A stretch of DNA of 64,000 nucleotides from Betaproteobacteria bacterium (GTDB lineage: Bacteria; Pseudomonadota; Gammaproteobacteria; Burkholderiales; Burkholderiaceae_C), in NCBI GenBank assembly GCA_947453725.1, contig CANGHH010000005.1, positions 186,001-250,000 of the forward strand, written 5' to 3'. The notes beneath the pieces were generated by a model, which was not told where the DNA came from, made no database searches, and saw only the letters and a list, made by a program, of their open reading frames with translations. The translations under genes were made by a program, and so were the position numbers. This document shows, one piece after another, positions 1-8,634 of this stretch (position 1 is its first letter; every line of letters starts with the position of its first letter).

Positions 1-1
1 G

Positions 2-1204
2 GCACCGGCCACCAGCGGCTACCGCCAGCAGATCGACATGGTCGACTTCGAGAGCCACGGCCAGCGCTACACCCAGGTCGTGGTGACCCTGGTGCCCGAC
101 AAGCCGCGGCTGCACCGCGGCCGGCGCATCGTCGTCGTCGGCGCCGAGCCCGGCAGCGAATACGCGATGGACTTCGTGCAGACGCCCGAAGGCAAGGAGG
201 GCCCGGGTGTCTGGCTGGCGCGGCGCGGCGTGACCTTCGTCGGCCTGACGCGGGTGGGCCGCTGGAACTTCCTGGCGCGCGACGGCAGCGGTTCCTGGGA
301 CGGTGTGCCGCTGGGCGAACGCATGCCGATCTTCAACCGCCAGCAGGCGGCGCACTGGACGCGCGCCGACTTCGAAGTCCAGGAGGAGAAGGGCAAGGAG
401 GCCACCTCGGGCGACAGCGCGGTCTACCGCTTCCCCAGGAAGGGCAGTGCGCTGTACGCGCAGATGCTGGCGGCCACACCCCTCACCTACCTCACCGGCT
501 ACCGCCTGGGCATCGAGAAGGCGGTGCCGCCGGCGCAGCGCCCCGACGTCTTCCTGCTGTACTGGGGCATGTCGACCGGTGGTGCCTTCCTCTACCCGCT
601 GGCCCACAGCCTGGCGCCCGACGGCTACCTGGGCTGGGGCACCAGCAGCACCGGGCTGGCTTATCTGTATCGCAAGGCCCGGCAAGGCGACTTCAGCCTG
701 CCCTACGCCAAGACCGCCTTGCGCCTGCGCGAGCGCGGTCCCGACGACTTCAGTTACTACACCCGCGACCTGGACCCGGCCACGCGCCAGGCCTGGTGGC
801 AGCAGGCGCAGCGCGGGCCGCGGTTCAAGAGTGGCGAAGACGCACCGATGCAGTTCAACGTCGGCGCCCTGACCGACACCGCGCTGCAACTCTGGCTGGC
901 CGACGGGCTGCCGGCAGCCGAACGCCGCGACGGCCTGGGGGCCTTCGTGCAGGCCCTGCTGGCGCCGAGCTTTCCGCCCGCTGAATTGAAGCGCATCGCC
1001 GTGCTCGACATGAACGGCACGCTGGACGAAGCCATCCCGCCCAAGGTCGTCGACGCCCACCGCGAGGTGATGGAACCGGCGGCGCGCCGCTACCGCGTGC
1101 TGCGGGTGCAGGACCTGCACCACTACCTCTACACCCAGGACAGCATCCAGGTGGTGGGGACGCTGTGGCTGCGCTTCATCGCCACGGGGTACTTCGATCC
1201 ATGA
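2..1204 (+). CDS. Alpha/beta hydrolase-fold protein, 5' partial
   Basis: The reading frame is open from the first bases of the window and reads as protein-like sequence before the first ATG at 38, so the true start probably lies to the left. The visible 400 residues contain a nucleophile-elbow-like GMSTGG, a later Asp in NGTLDEAIPP and a His in DLHHYL near the C-terminus, in the order expected for an alpha/beta hydrolase catalytic triad. No closer family is recognised and the substrate is unknown. The next gene, also a hydrolase, starts 67 bp downstream on the same strand, so the two may be co-transcribed. Confidence 0.6.
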   Translation, partial: APATSGYRQQIDMVDFESHGQRYTQVVVTLVPDKPRLHRGRRIVVVGAEPGSEYAMDFVQTPEGKEGPGVWLARRGVTFVGLTRVGRWNFLARDGSGSWDGVPLGERMPIFNRQQAAHWTRADFEVQEEKGKEATSGDSAVYRFPRKGSALYAQMLAATPLTYLTGYRLGIEKAVPPAQRPDVFLLYWGMSTGGAFLYPLAHSLAPDGYLGWGTSSTGLAYLYRKARQGDFSLPYAKTALRLRERGPDDFSYYTRDLDPATRQAWWQQAQRGPRFKSGEDAPMQFNVGALTDTALQLWLADGLPAAERRDGLGAFVQALLAPSFPPAELKRIAVLDMNGTLDEAIPPKVVDAHREVMEPAARRYRVLRVQDLHHYLYTQDSIQVVGTLWLRFIATGYFDP

Positions 1205-1271
1205 CCGCGAAGGTCATCGGTAACGCCGCCCTGAACGCCGGCGCGACCAGCGGCCCGGCGGACGACACCGC

Positions 1272-2270
1272 ATGCGCCGCTGGCTGAGGATGATCGTCGC
1301 CGGCCAGTCGGTCCGGCGCTTGAGCTTCGACGTCGGCCTGCATGCCCTGGCCGTTCTCGCCGACGCTCTGCCGGCCATGCGCCAGCGCATGGCCGGCCTG
1401 CGCCTGACCGAGGACCGGGTCTACGCCCGCCATGGCGGCGAGACGCAGCGGCTGGATGTGCTGCAGCCGGCTGGACCGGGCCCGCACCCGGTCATCGTCT
1501 ACCTGCATGGCGGGGCCTTCGCCATCGGCTCCAAGCGCAGCCACCGCGCGCTGGCCGCTGCCTACGCATCGCGTGGCTACCTGGTCTGCAATGTCGACTA
1601 CAGGCTGGCGCCGCAGCACCCCTTTCCGGCCGCCGTCGAAGACGCCTGTGCCGCCTGGCTGTGGGCGGCGGGGCATGTCGCCGACTACGGCGGTGACCCC
1701 CGGCGCATGGCCCTGGCCGGCGAATCGGCCGGCGCCAACCTGGCCTTGTCGGTGGTGCTGGCCTGCTGCACGCCACGGCCGGAACCCTGGGCCGCGCCAC
1801 TGTTCCAGCGCGGCTTGAAGCCGGTGGCGGCCTTGCTGTACTGCGGCTTCCTGCAGAGCAGCCAGCCCGCGCGTTACCGCCGTCCGGGCGTTTCGGCGCT
1901 GGCGGCGCGGGTGGCCACCGATGCCGCTGTGTCCTACCTGGGTGCAGCCGCCGAGCATCCCCGCCGTGAGCATGCATTGGCCGACCCGCTGTGCGTGGTC
2001 GAGGCCCTGCCGGCGCCGCTGCCAGCGCTGCCGCCGCTGTTCGTTGCGGCCGGCCTCAGCGACCCGGCGGCCGCCGACTCGCAGCGGCTCGAGCAGGCCT
2101 TGCTGCGCCTGCAGTCGCCGTGCAGCGCGCACTACTACGCCGGTGAAACGCATGCCTTCCATGTGATGTTCTGGCGCGCCCAGGCGCTGCGCTGCTGGCG
2201 TGACAGTTTCGAATTCCTGCAGCGCTGGCTGCCGATCACCGACGCGGCATCCGACCCGGGTGCCGCATGA
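1272..2270 (+). CDS. Alpha/beta hydrolase, hormone-sensitive-lipase (esterase) type
   Basis: This 332-residue protein has the family IV/HSL esterase signature: the oxyanion-hole motif HGGAF near residue 80, the nucleophile motif GESAGAN near residue 155, a late Asp in SDPAAAD and a final His in GETHAFH. Such enzymes hydrolyse short-chain acyl esters in the cytoplasm. No signal peptide is evident; the N-terminus is basic. The stop codon overlaps the first possible ATG of the following metallo-hydrolase (ATGA), so the genes are probably one transcript. The substrate cannot be read from the sequence. Confidence 0.85.
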   Translation: MRRWLRMIVAGQSVRRLSFDVGLHALAVLADALPAMRQRMAGLRLTEDRVYARHGGETQRLDVLQPAGPGPHPVIVYLHGGAFAIGSKRSHRALAAAYASRGYLVCNVDYRLAPQHPFPAAVEDACAAWLWAAGHVADYGGDPRRMALAGESAGANLALSVVLACCTPRPEPWAAPLFQRGLKPVAALLYCGFLQSSQPARYRRPGVSALAARVATDAAVSYLGAAAEHPRREHALADPLCVVEALPAPLPALPPLFVAAGLSDPAAADSQRLEQALLRLQSPCSAHYYAGETHAFHVMFWRAQALRCWRDSFEFLQRWLPITDAASDPGAA

Positions 2271-2305
2271 CCCGCCCCGCCCGACGCCCCCCTGGAGACC
2301 GTCCC

Positions 2306-3364
2306 ATGCCCGCACGCTTCGCTTCGTCCCCCCTCGCCGCTGCCGCGGTGCTCGCCGCGCTCGCGGGGCCGGCGTCCGCCCAGACCATCCGCGCCTTCGA
2401 CGAACCGGGCGCCGCCAAGGACGTGGTCGCCGCGCAGCAGGCCGCGAAGACGGCGGCCGAATTCACCTTCCTCGGCGCTCTGGCGCGCACCTGCTTCCTG
2501 CCGCCGAGCCGCAGCGAGGATCTCAGCGACACCGTGCCGGCCTACGTGGCCGACCCCGGCAAGGCGCCGCCGCGATCATCGTGGTTCGCGGAACCGGCGA
2601 AAGTCTTCGACAACCTGTACTTCGTGGGCGGCAAGATCCACAGCGCCTGGGCGCTGCAGACGCGCGACGGGATCATCCTCTTCGACACCGCCTACCCGTA
2701 CAACTCGGAGGAGTTGATCGTCGGCGGCATGAAGAAGCTCGGCCTCGATCCGAAGGACATCAAGTACCTGCTGGTCTCGCACGCTCACCAGGACCACATC
2801 GGCGGCGCCGAGATGATCCAGACGCGCTACGGCGCCCGCGTGGTGATGTCCGAGCCCGACTGGACGCTGGTGGAAAAAGTGCCGAAGCGCTTCAAGACGA
2901 TGGCGCCCAAGCGCGACATCGTCGCCACCGACGGCATGCAGCTGACACTGGGCGGATCGACGGTGACGATCTGGTTCACCCCCGGCCACACCGACGGCAC
3001 GACCTCGTTCACCTTCCAGGTCCTCGACAGCGGCAAGCCGCTGAACGTCGTCTATTCCGGCGGCACCGCGCTCGTCTACGAGTGGGACCAGCCCGACTGG
3101 AGCATCGCGAACCTGCAGAAGTACATCGACTCGCAGCGCCACCTCGCCGCCGAGGCGCGGCGCACCGGTGCCACCGTGCTGCTGTCGAATCACTCCGAAT
3201 TCGACGAGGCGGAGAAGAAGAACCGGATGCTGGCCGGCCGCGGCAACGGACCCAACCCCTACGAGATCGGTGCCGACTGGGTGCAGCGCTATTTCCAGGT
3301 GACCGAAAACTGTGCACGTGCCACGCAATTGAAACTGGCGCGTCTCAAGGCGGGCGCTCGCTGA
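2306..3364 (+). CDS. Secreted metallo-beta-lactamase-fold hydrolase, B3-like
   Basis: A 352-residue exported protein. The N-terminal 27 residues form a signal peptide ending ASAQT. The zinc motif HAHQDH (His159, His161, Asp163, His164 from this start) is followed by HTDGTTS and NHSEFDE, the order found in subclass B3 metallo-beta-lactamases and their non-lactamase relatives. I chose the ATG at 2306 because GGAG sits 8 bases upstream; an earlier ATG at 2267 overlaps the previous stop and would add 13 residues before the signal peptide. Whether it hydrolyses beta-lactams or another ester or amide cannot be decided here. It ends 11 bp from the convergent TRAP operon. Confidence 0.8.
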   Translation: MPARFASSPLAAAAVLAALAGPASAQTIRAFDEPGAAKDVVAAQQAAKTAAEFTFLGALARTCFLPPSRSEDLSDTVPAYVADPGKAPPRSSWFAEPAKVFDNLYFVGGKIHSAWALQTRDGIILFDTAYPYNSEELIVGGMKKLGLDPKDIKYLLVSHAHQDHIGGAEMIQTRYGARVVMSEPDWTLVEKVPKRFKTMAPKRDIVATDGMQLTLGGSTVTIWFTPGHTDGTTSFTFQVLDSGKPLNVVYSGGTALVYEWDQPDWSIANLQKYIDSQRHLAAEARRTGATVLLSNHSEFDEAEKKNRMLAGRGNGPNPYEIGADWVQRYFQVTENCARATQLKLARLKAGAR

Positions 3365-3375
3365 GGCGGCCCGGT

Positions 3376-5220
3376 TCAGCCCGCGTGTCGAAGCAGCGCC
3401 GGCAGCCCGGTCGACAGGATCGGCAGCCCGGCGATGGCGAGCGTGCCGATGAAGATCGCCAGCACCGCGGGCAGCACCGACGCAGCGACGTAACGCACCG
3501 ATTTGCCGAACATCGCCGACGCAAAGTAGATGTTCATGCCGGCCGGCGGGCACAGGAAACCGAGTTCCATCGCCGCCAGGAAGATGATGCCGAAGTGCAC
3601 CGGGTCGATGCCGTAGCTGCGCGCCAGCGGCAGCAGCAGCGGCACCAGCACCACGATGGCCGCGAAGATTTCCATCAGCGCGGCGGCCAGGCACAGGAAG
3701 AGGCACAGCCCGAGCAGGAAGACCCAGCGATTCGGCACGAAGGCCTGCACCCAGACGATGGCCGCGTCAGGTACGCCGGCGTCGACCAGGTAATTGGTCA
3801 GCGCCAGCGCCATGCCCAGGATCAGCATCACGCCGCCGATCAACTGGGCGCACTGGACCAGGCAGCGCACGAAGAGCCGCAGCGACAGTTCGCGGTGGCC
3901 CCAGGCTTGCGTGGCAACGGCATAGGCCGCCGTCAGCGCCGCGCTCTCGGTGGGGGTGGCCAGGCCGCTGACCAGCGAGCCGATGGCCACCACCGGTGCC
4001 AGGATTTCCCACTTGGCCGCCCAGGCCAGGGCCAGCGCGCGACGACCGTCGGGCGATGCCGCGGGCGCCGGCAGGCCCGCAGCGCTGCCGGCGGGCCGCT
4101 TCAGGTAGCCGCCAAAGACCAGCAGGCAGGCGACCATCACCGCAGCCGGCGCCAGGCCCGCCAGGAACATGTCCTGGATGGGCACGCGGGCGATCACGGC
4201 GACCATGATCAAGGGCACCGAAGGCGCCAGCAGGACGCCCAGCGCGCTGGCGCTGGTCACGAGACCGATGCCGCGCTGCTCGGGGTAGCCCGCGTTGCGC
4301 AGCAGCGGCAGCAGCAGGCCGCCGAGCGCCAGGATGGTGACGCCGCTGCCGCCGGTGAAGGCCGTGAAGGCCGAACAAAGCACGGCGGCGGCGATGACCG
4401 TGCCGCGAACGGCACCACCGAACAGCGCCAGGAAGAGCTCGCTCAGCCGCTGCGCAGCGCCGGTGCGCGCGAACACCAGGCCCGCCAGGGTGAACAGCGG
4501 CAGGGCCGGCAGGGACGGATTGACCGTGATCGAATAGTGCGACAGCGGGATCGAGGCCAGGGGCAGGGCGTCGTGCCAGAACAAGGCCAGTGCCAGGCCG
4601 CCGAGGACGACAAAGATCGGCGCGCCGGCCAGCAGGATCGCCAGCAGCCCCAGCAGCGCGGGCCACAGCGGCAGCGCGCTGCCGTCGAACAGCGCGGCGC
4701 AGGTCCAGCCGAGCAGCGGCAGGGCCACGGCGCTGGCCAGGCGCCACGCCGGATGATCGAAACAGCGCGAGCCCAGCTTCACGCCCAGCAGCCCGAAGCC
4801 CAACGGCATGGCCGCCTGCACCCACCAGATCGGAACGCCGTAGGACAGCGGCTGTGCCGCCGGCATCTCGCTGGCCACGAAGCGCCAGCTGGCCAGGGCC
4901 AGCACGCCGCAGATCAAGGCTGCGCAGGCCTGGGCGAACAAGTTCACCGCGGCCTGCAAGGTCGGACCGCCCAGCCGCTGCAGGCTGCTGCCCAGCGTGG
5001 TCAGATGACCCTGGCGCTCGGCCGCCACCGCGCCGAACATCGCCAGCAGCAGCCCGAGGTGCTGCACCAGCACCGAGGCGTTGTCGACGCCGCGGCCCAG
5101 CAGCGCCCGCAGCGCGACCTCGAGCAAGGGCATCAACATCATCAGCGCCAGGGCCAGACCCGACAGCGCGTCGTCGAAGCGCGTCAGGCTGCGCAGCCGA
5201 AAGCCGGAAGAGCTTGCCAC
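3376..5220 (-). CDS. dctM: TRAP transporter fused permease (DctQ-DctM)
   Basis: A 614-residue polytopic membrane protein. The first 170 or so residues form a four-helix DctQ-like small permease and the rest is a DctM-like large permease of many helices, with the recognisable stretch FLAAMELGFLCPPAGMN near the C-terminus. It moves a solute, typically an organic acid, across the inner membrane using an ion gradient. The start is GTG, 3 bases past the stop of the binding-protein gene, so translation is probably coupled. It is the last gene of the three-gene TRAP operon. Confidence 0.88.
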   Translation of the reverse strand: MASSSGFRLRSLTRFDDALSGLALALMMLMPLLEVALRALLGRGVDNASVLVQHLGLLLAMFGAVAAERQGHLTTLGSSLQRLGGPTLQAAVNLFAQACAALICGVLALASWRFVASEMPAAQPLSYGVPIWWVQAAMPLGFGLLGVKLGSRCFDHPAWRLASAVALPLLGWTCAALFDGSALPLWPALLGLLAILLAGAPIFVVLGGLALALFWHDALPLASIPLSHYSITVNPSLPALPLFTLAGLVFARTGAAQRLSELFLALFGGAVRGTVIAAAVLCSAFTAFTGGSGVTILALGGLLLPLLRNAGYPEQRGIGLVTSASALGVLLAPSVPLIMVAVIARVPIQDMFLAGLAPAAVMVACLLVFGGYLKRPAGSAAGLPAPAASPDGRRALALAWAAKWEILAPVVAIGSLVSGLATPTESAALTAAYAVATQAWGHRELSLRLFVRCLVQCAQLIGGVMLILGMALALTNYLVDAGVPDAAIVWVQAFVPNRWVFLLGLCLFLCLAAALMEIFAAIVVLVPLLLPLARSYGIDPVHFGIIFLAAMELGFLCPPAGMNIYFASAMFGKSVRYVAASVLPAVLAIFIGTLAIAGLPILSTGLPALLRHAG

Positions 5221-5223
5221 GGC

Positions 5224-6249
5224 CTATTTGCCCTGGCCGGCTCGGTAGGCCTTGATGTGGCGGAAGACCTCGTCGAAGGTGTCGGCCGGCACCATCGTGC
5301 CGCGGATGCGCGGGTAGAGTTTGTCGGCCAGTTCACTCCACTCGCGCAGTTGGGCAGCCGATGGCTTGTTGACGATGAGGCCGCGCTTCTTCATCGCATC
5401 GACGGCTTCGTCGACTTCCTTGCGCGCCTTGTTGCGCATCTCGACCCCGGCCTTCTCGCCCGCCGCGCGCAGGGCGGTCTGCGCCGCAGGGCTCATCTCG
5501 TCCCAGGCCTTCCGGGTCACGACCATCGCGCCGACGATGGGCGCCCAGTTGATCTCCAGCATGTTCGGCGCCGTGTTGTAGATCTGGCTGGCCAGCGCGA
5601 AGTAGGGCGTGGAGGGCACCACATTGATCATCCCGGTCTGTATCGACGGCAGGATGTCGGCGGTTTCCAGCGGCACCGGCGTGTAGCCCAGGCTCTTCAT
5701 GATGGCCTGCTGCTCGGGCTCGGATCCCCAGGCAAAGAACTTCATGCCCTTGAAATCCTCAGGTCCGAAGGCCGCCGCCTTCGAGAAGAAGCGCACCCAA
5801 CCGGCGTCACCCCAGCCGAGCACGACGAAGCCCTTGTCGAGGAAGCGTTTTTCCATCGCCGGGCGCATCTTCTCGCGAACATGGTCGACTTCGTCCCAAC
5901 TGCGGAACAGCAACGGCAGGTTCTGCAGCGCGCTGATCGAGGGTTCGATCTCGCGCAGCCCGACCACCGACAGCAAGGCGCCCTGCAACTGGCCGATGCG
6001 CATGCGCCGCGCCAGTTCGGCCTCGCCGCCCTGGCTGCCGTCGGTGAAAACCACGAACTTGGCGCCATCGCCTTGCGCGGCGCGCCAGGTCTCACCCATC
6101 TCCAGCAATTGCTGGTGGTAGAGCGAATTCTTCGGGATCAGCGAGCCGATGCGCAATGGCCCCGGCGCAGCCCAGGCGCTGACCGCCAAGGTCAGCGTCA
6201 ATGTCAACAGCGACAACAGCGTGGCGACGGTCCGGCGTTTGCGATTCAT
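5224..6249 (-). CDS. dctP: TRAP transporter substrate-binding protein (DctP family)
   Basis: A 341-residue periplasmic protein with an N-terminal signal peptide ending near AVSAWAAPG. The body reads as a DctP/TAXI-type solute receptor: IGSLIPKNSLYHQQL at the start of the mature protein and a central KGMKFFAWGSEPEQQA segment. It captures the substrate for the fused permease encoded immediately downstream. The upstream gene encodes a TatT-type TRAP accessory lipoprotein, so the operon belongs to the subset of TRAP systems that carry a T component. The ligand is unknown. Confidence 0.88.
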   Translation of the reverse strand: MNRKRRTVATLLSLLTLTLTLAVSAWAAPGPLRIGSLIPKNSLYHQQLLEMGETWRAAQGDGAKFVVFTDGSQGGEAELARRMRIGQLQGALLSVVGLREIEPSISALQNLPLLFRSWDEVDHVREKMRPAMEKRFLDKGFVVLGWGDAGWVRFFSKAAAFGPEDFKGMKFFAWGSEPEQQAIMKSLGYTPVPLETADILPSIQTGMINVVPSTPYFALASQIYNTAPNMLEINWAPIVGAMVVTRKAWDEMSPAAQTALRAAGEKAGVEMRNKARKEVDEAVDAMKKRGLIVNKPSAAQLREWSELADKLYPRIRGTMVPADTFDEVFRHIKAYRAGQGK

Positions 6250-6276
6250 GGGGAGATTGGGCGGGTGCCTGTGGGT

Positions 6277-7209
6277 TCAGAAACGGTCGTCGGCGGTGTC
6301 CAGCAGCCATTGCGCGCGCACCCGCATGACTTCATTGGCCAGGCTGCGGTTGGTCGCGGCGATCTGCAAGGCGCTGCGCAGCAGGCCTTCGAAAGCGGGG
6401 CGGTCGCCGGCCGGCAAGGCCAGCGCTTCGGCCTGCGCCACATAGGGCCCGGCGTTGCGGCCGCCGCCCGCAGCGACAGCCTGCTCGAAGTAGGCCAGTG
6501 CCTGCTGGCGGCTGCCGCCGGGACGAGCCAGCTCGAACTGGCCCATCAGCGTGGCCAGCGCGCCGTCGCCGAAGTCCGGGTCGCACGCCCAGGCCATGGC
6601 CGCCAGCCGGATGGCCTGCGGCAGATCGGCCACCGCATCGGGCTGGTCCTTGGACAGCGCGATGTGGGCCCCCCAGGAAGCGGCGGCCCAGTAGGCGACG
6701 GCCACCTGATCGGCCGGCAGTCGCAGGGCTAGGCTGGGCGTCGGGTTGCCCGGCGCCGCGAGTGCGCGCCTCAGGCCCGGCGATTGCTGCTCCAGCGCGG
6801 CCATCGCGTGGCGGTTTGCCCGGGCATAGAGGCGGGCGGCGCGTTCACGCATCAGCCGCGCCGCCTTGGCGTCCTGGGGCTCGATGCGCTCGGCCTCGAA
6901 TTCGACGAAGGCGTAGGCGTATTGCGTGTAGCCGCCAGCGACGGCCGCCGCCAGCGCCAGATGGCCGGGCGTCTGGATCAGCACCGATTCGGACAGCTTC
7001 AAATAGAAGGCACTGGCTTCGCGGGCCAGTCCGAGGTCGTCCTCGGCCGCACTGCCTTGGGCCGACAACTGATCGGCAACGCCGCGCAGCAGGAGGGTCT
7101 GCGGCGCGCAGCCTGCCAGCAGCGCCGACGCCGCCATCGCGCACCCCAAGCGGCAGGCGAAAGACGCGATCGCAGCGCCCTGGCATTTGAATTTCCGGAT
7201 CATCACCAT
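6277..7209 (-). CDS. TRAP-associated lipoprotein, TatT component
   Basis: A protein of about 310 residues with a hydrophobic N-terminus and a lipobox (LLAGC) followed by an alanine-rich, all-helical body, as in the TatT (TRAP T-component) family of periplasmic helical-repeat lipoproteins that trimerise and contact the DctP receptor. The family assignment rests on this architecture plus its place directly upstream of dctP. ATG codons at 7209 and 7203 are both possible starts; an upstream TTG is less likely. It is the first gene of the operon, 117 bp from the divergent lplT-like gene, so the operon promoter should lie in 7210-7326. Confidence 0.75.
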   Translation of the reverse strand: MVMIRKFKCQGAAIASFACRLGCAMAASALLAGCAPQTLLLRGVADQLSAQGSAAEDDLGLAREASAFYLKLSESVLIQTPGHLALAAAVAGGYTQYAYAFVEFEAERIEPQDAKAARLMRERAARLYARANRHAMAALEQQSPGLRRALAAPGNPTPSLALRLPADQVAVAYWAAASWGAHIALSKDQPDAVADLPQAIRLAAMAWACDPDFGDGALATLMGQFELARPGGSRQQALAYFEQAVAAGGGRNAGPYVAQAEALALPAGDRPAFEGLLRSALQIAATNRSLANEVMRVRAQWLLDTADDRF

Positions 7210-7326
7210 CGGCGCCAATTTACCGAGACTTGATGAAACGGCAGTGACGCCGGCGGTTTCTGCGGTGGCCGTTGCGCAGGCGTTTCATCGCGCCATCACA
7301 CGCCGCTGCAACACTGCCGCCCTGCC

Positions 7327-8634
7327 ATGACACCAACTCTCGAAAGCCCGCCGCCGATGCCACCCGCCCTTGCCCCGGCCCACGCCGGTGGCCGGTCGGG
7401 GATCGAGCGCCTGCCGCCCGGTTTCCACCGCCTCATCGCCGCGCAGTTCGTCTCGGCCCTGTCGGACAACGCCCTGCTGATCGTGGCCATCGCCTGGCTG
7501 CAGCAACTGGGCTGGCCGGGCTGGTGGGCGCCGCTGCTGAAGTTCAACTTCACCATCGCCTACGTGGTGCTGGCGCCCTTCGTCGGGCCGCTGGCCGACA
7601 GCGGCCCCAAGCAGCGACTGATGATGGCGATGAACGCGTTGAAGGTGCTCGGTGTGGCCGGTCTGCTGGCCGGCTTGAACCCGCTGGCGGCCTTCGCGGT
7701 GATCGGCGTCGGTGCTGCGGCCTATGCGCCGGCCAAGTACGGGCTGGTGACCGAGATGGTGCCGCCGCGCCTGCTGGTGGCGGCGAATGGCTGGATCGAG
7801 GTGTCGACCGTTTGCGCGGTGCTGCTCGGCGCGGTGCTGGGCGGCTTGCTGATCAGCCCCTGGATGGCCGAGTTGGCGCTGCGCTGCTGGCCGGCCGTGG
7901 CGCCGCTGCACGCCGCGGCGACCCTGCTGCTGGCCGGCTATGCGCTGGCGGCAGTGCTGAACCTGGGCATCCCCGACAGCGGCATGCGCTACCGGCGTGC
8001 CCACCGCGCGCCGCGCGCCCTGTGGCGGGCCTTCTGGCGCGGCCAGCGACGGCTGTGGAACGACGCCGACGGCGGCCTCTCGATGGCCGTCACCACGCTG
8101 TTCTGGGGTGCCGCGTCGGTCCTCCAGTTCGCGGTGCTGCGCTGGGCCGTCGAGCGCCTGGGGCTGCCGCTGAACCAGGCGGCCTACCTGCAGGCCATGG
8201 TCGCGGTGGGCATCGTGGTCGGCGCCACCCTGGCCGCACGCTGGGTGCCGCTGGCGCAGGCCGTGCGCGTGCTGCCGCTGGGCGTGGCGATGGGCGTGCT
8301 GGTGCCGCTGGTGGCCTGGGTGCCGAGCTGGCCGGTGGCGCTGCCCTTGCTGGCGCTGGTGGGTGCCCTCGGCGGCGCGCTGGTGGTGCCGCTGAACGCC
8401 CTGCTGCAGCACCGCGGACACGCGCTGCTGACGGCGGGTCGAAGCATCGCCGTGCAGAACTTCAACGAAAACGCGAGTGTGCTGGTGATGCTGGGCGCCT
8501 ACGCCGGGCTGCTGGCGCTGGGCGTCGACATCCGCCTGATCATGGCGGCGTTGGGCGCGCTGGTTGCCAGCGCGGTGGGCTGGCTGGCGTGGCGCCCAGC
8601 CCGCCACCTGCCGCCACTTCGGGCACGGCGATAG
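7327..8634 (+). CDS. lplT: Lysophospholipid transporter LplT-like (MFS)
   Basis: A 435-residue major-facilitator protein with about twelve membrane segments. The N-terminal run QFVSALSDNALLIVA and the following FAPFVGP-type loop (here LAPFVGPLADSGPK) are typical of LplT, which flips lysophospholipids across the inner membrane for re-acylation. In many proteobacteria lplT is beside an acyltransferase; here its neighbours are a glycosyltransferase and, a little further on, phosphatidylserine decarboxylase, which still fits membrane-lipid work. Its last 95 bases overlap the 3' end of the convergent glycosyltransferase gene. Confidence 0.88.
   Translation: MTPTLESPPPMPPALAPAHAGGRSGIERLPPGFHRLIAAQFVSALSDNALLIVAIAWLQQLGWPGWWAPLLKFNFTIAYVVLAPFVGPLADSGPKQRLMMAMNALKVLGVAGLLAGLNPLAAFAVIGVGAAAYAPAKYGLVTEMVPPRLLVAANGWIEVSTVCAVLLGAVLGGLLISPWMAELALRCWPAVAPLHAAATLLLAGYALAAVLNLGIPDSGMRYRRAHRAPRALWRAFWRGQRRLWNDADGGLSMAVTTLFWGAASVLQFAVLRWAVERLGLPLNQAAYLQAMVAVGIVVGATLAARWVPLAQAVRVLPLGVAMGVLVPLVAWVPSWPVALPLLALVGALGGALVVPLNALLQHRGHALLTAGRSIAVQNFNENASVLVMLGAYAGLLALGVDIRLIMAALGALVASAVGWLAWRPARHLPPLRARR

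Noticed and set aside
2200..6732. A very long plus-strand open frame opposite the TRAP operon
   Set aside because: It is glutamine/arginine-rich with no domain, and lies antisense to three well-supported genes. Long stop-free shadows are expected at this GC.
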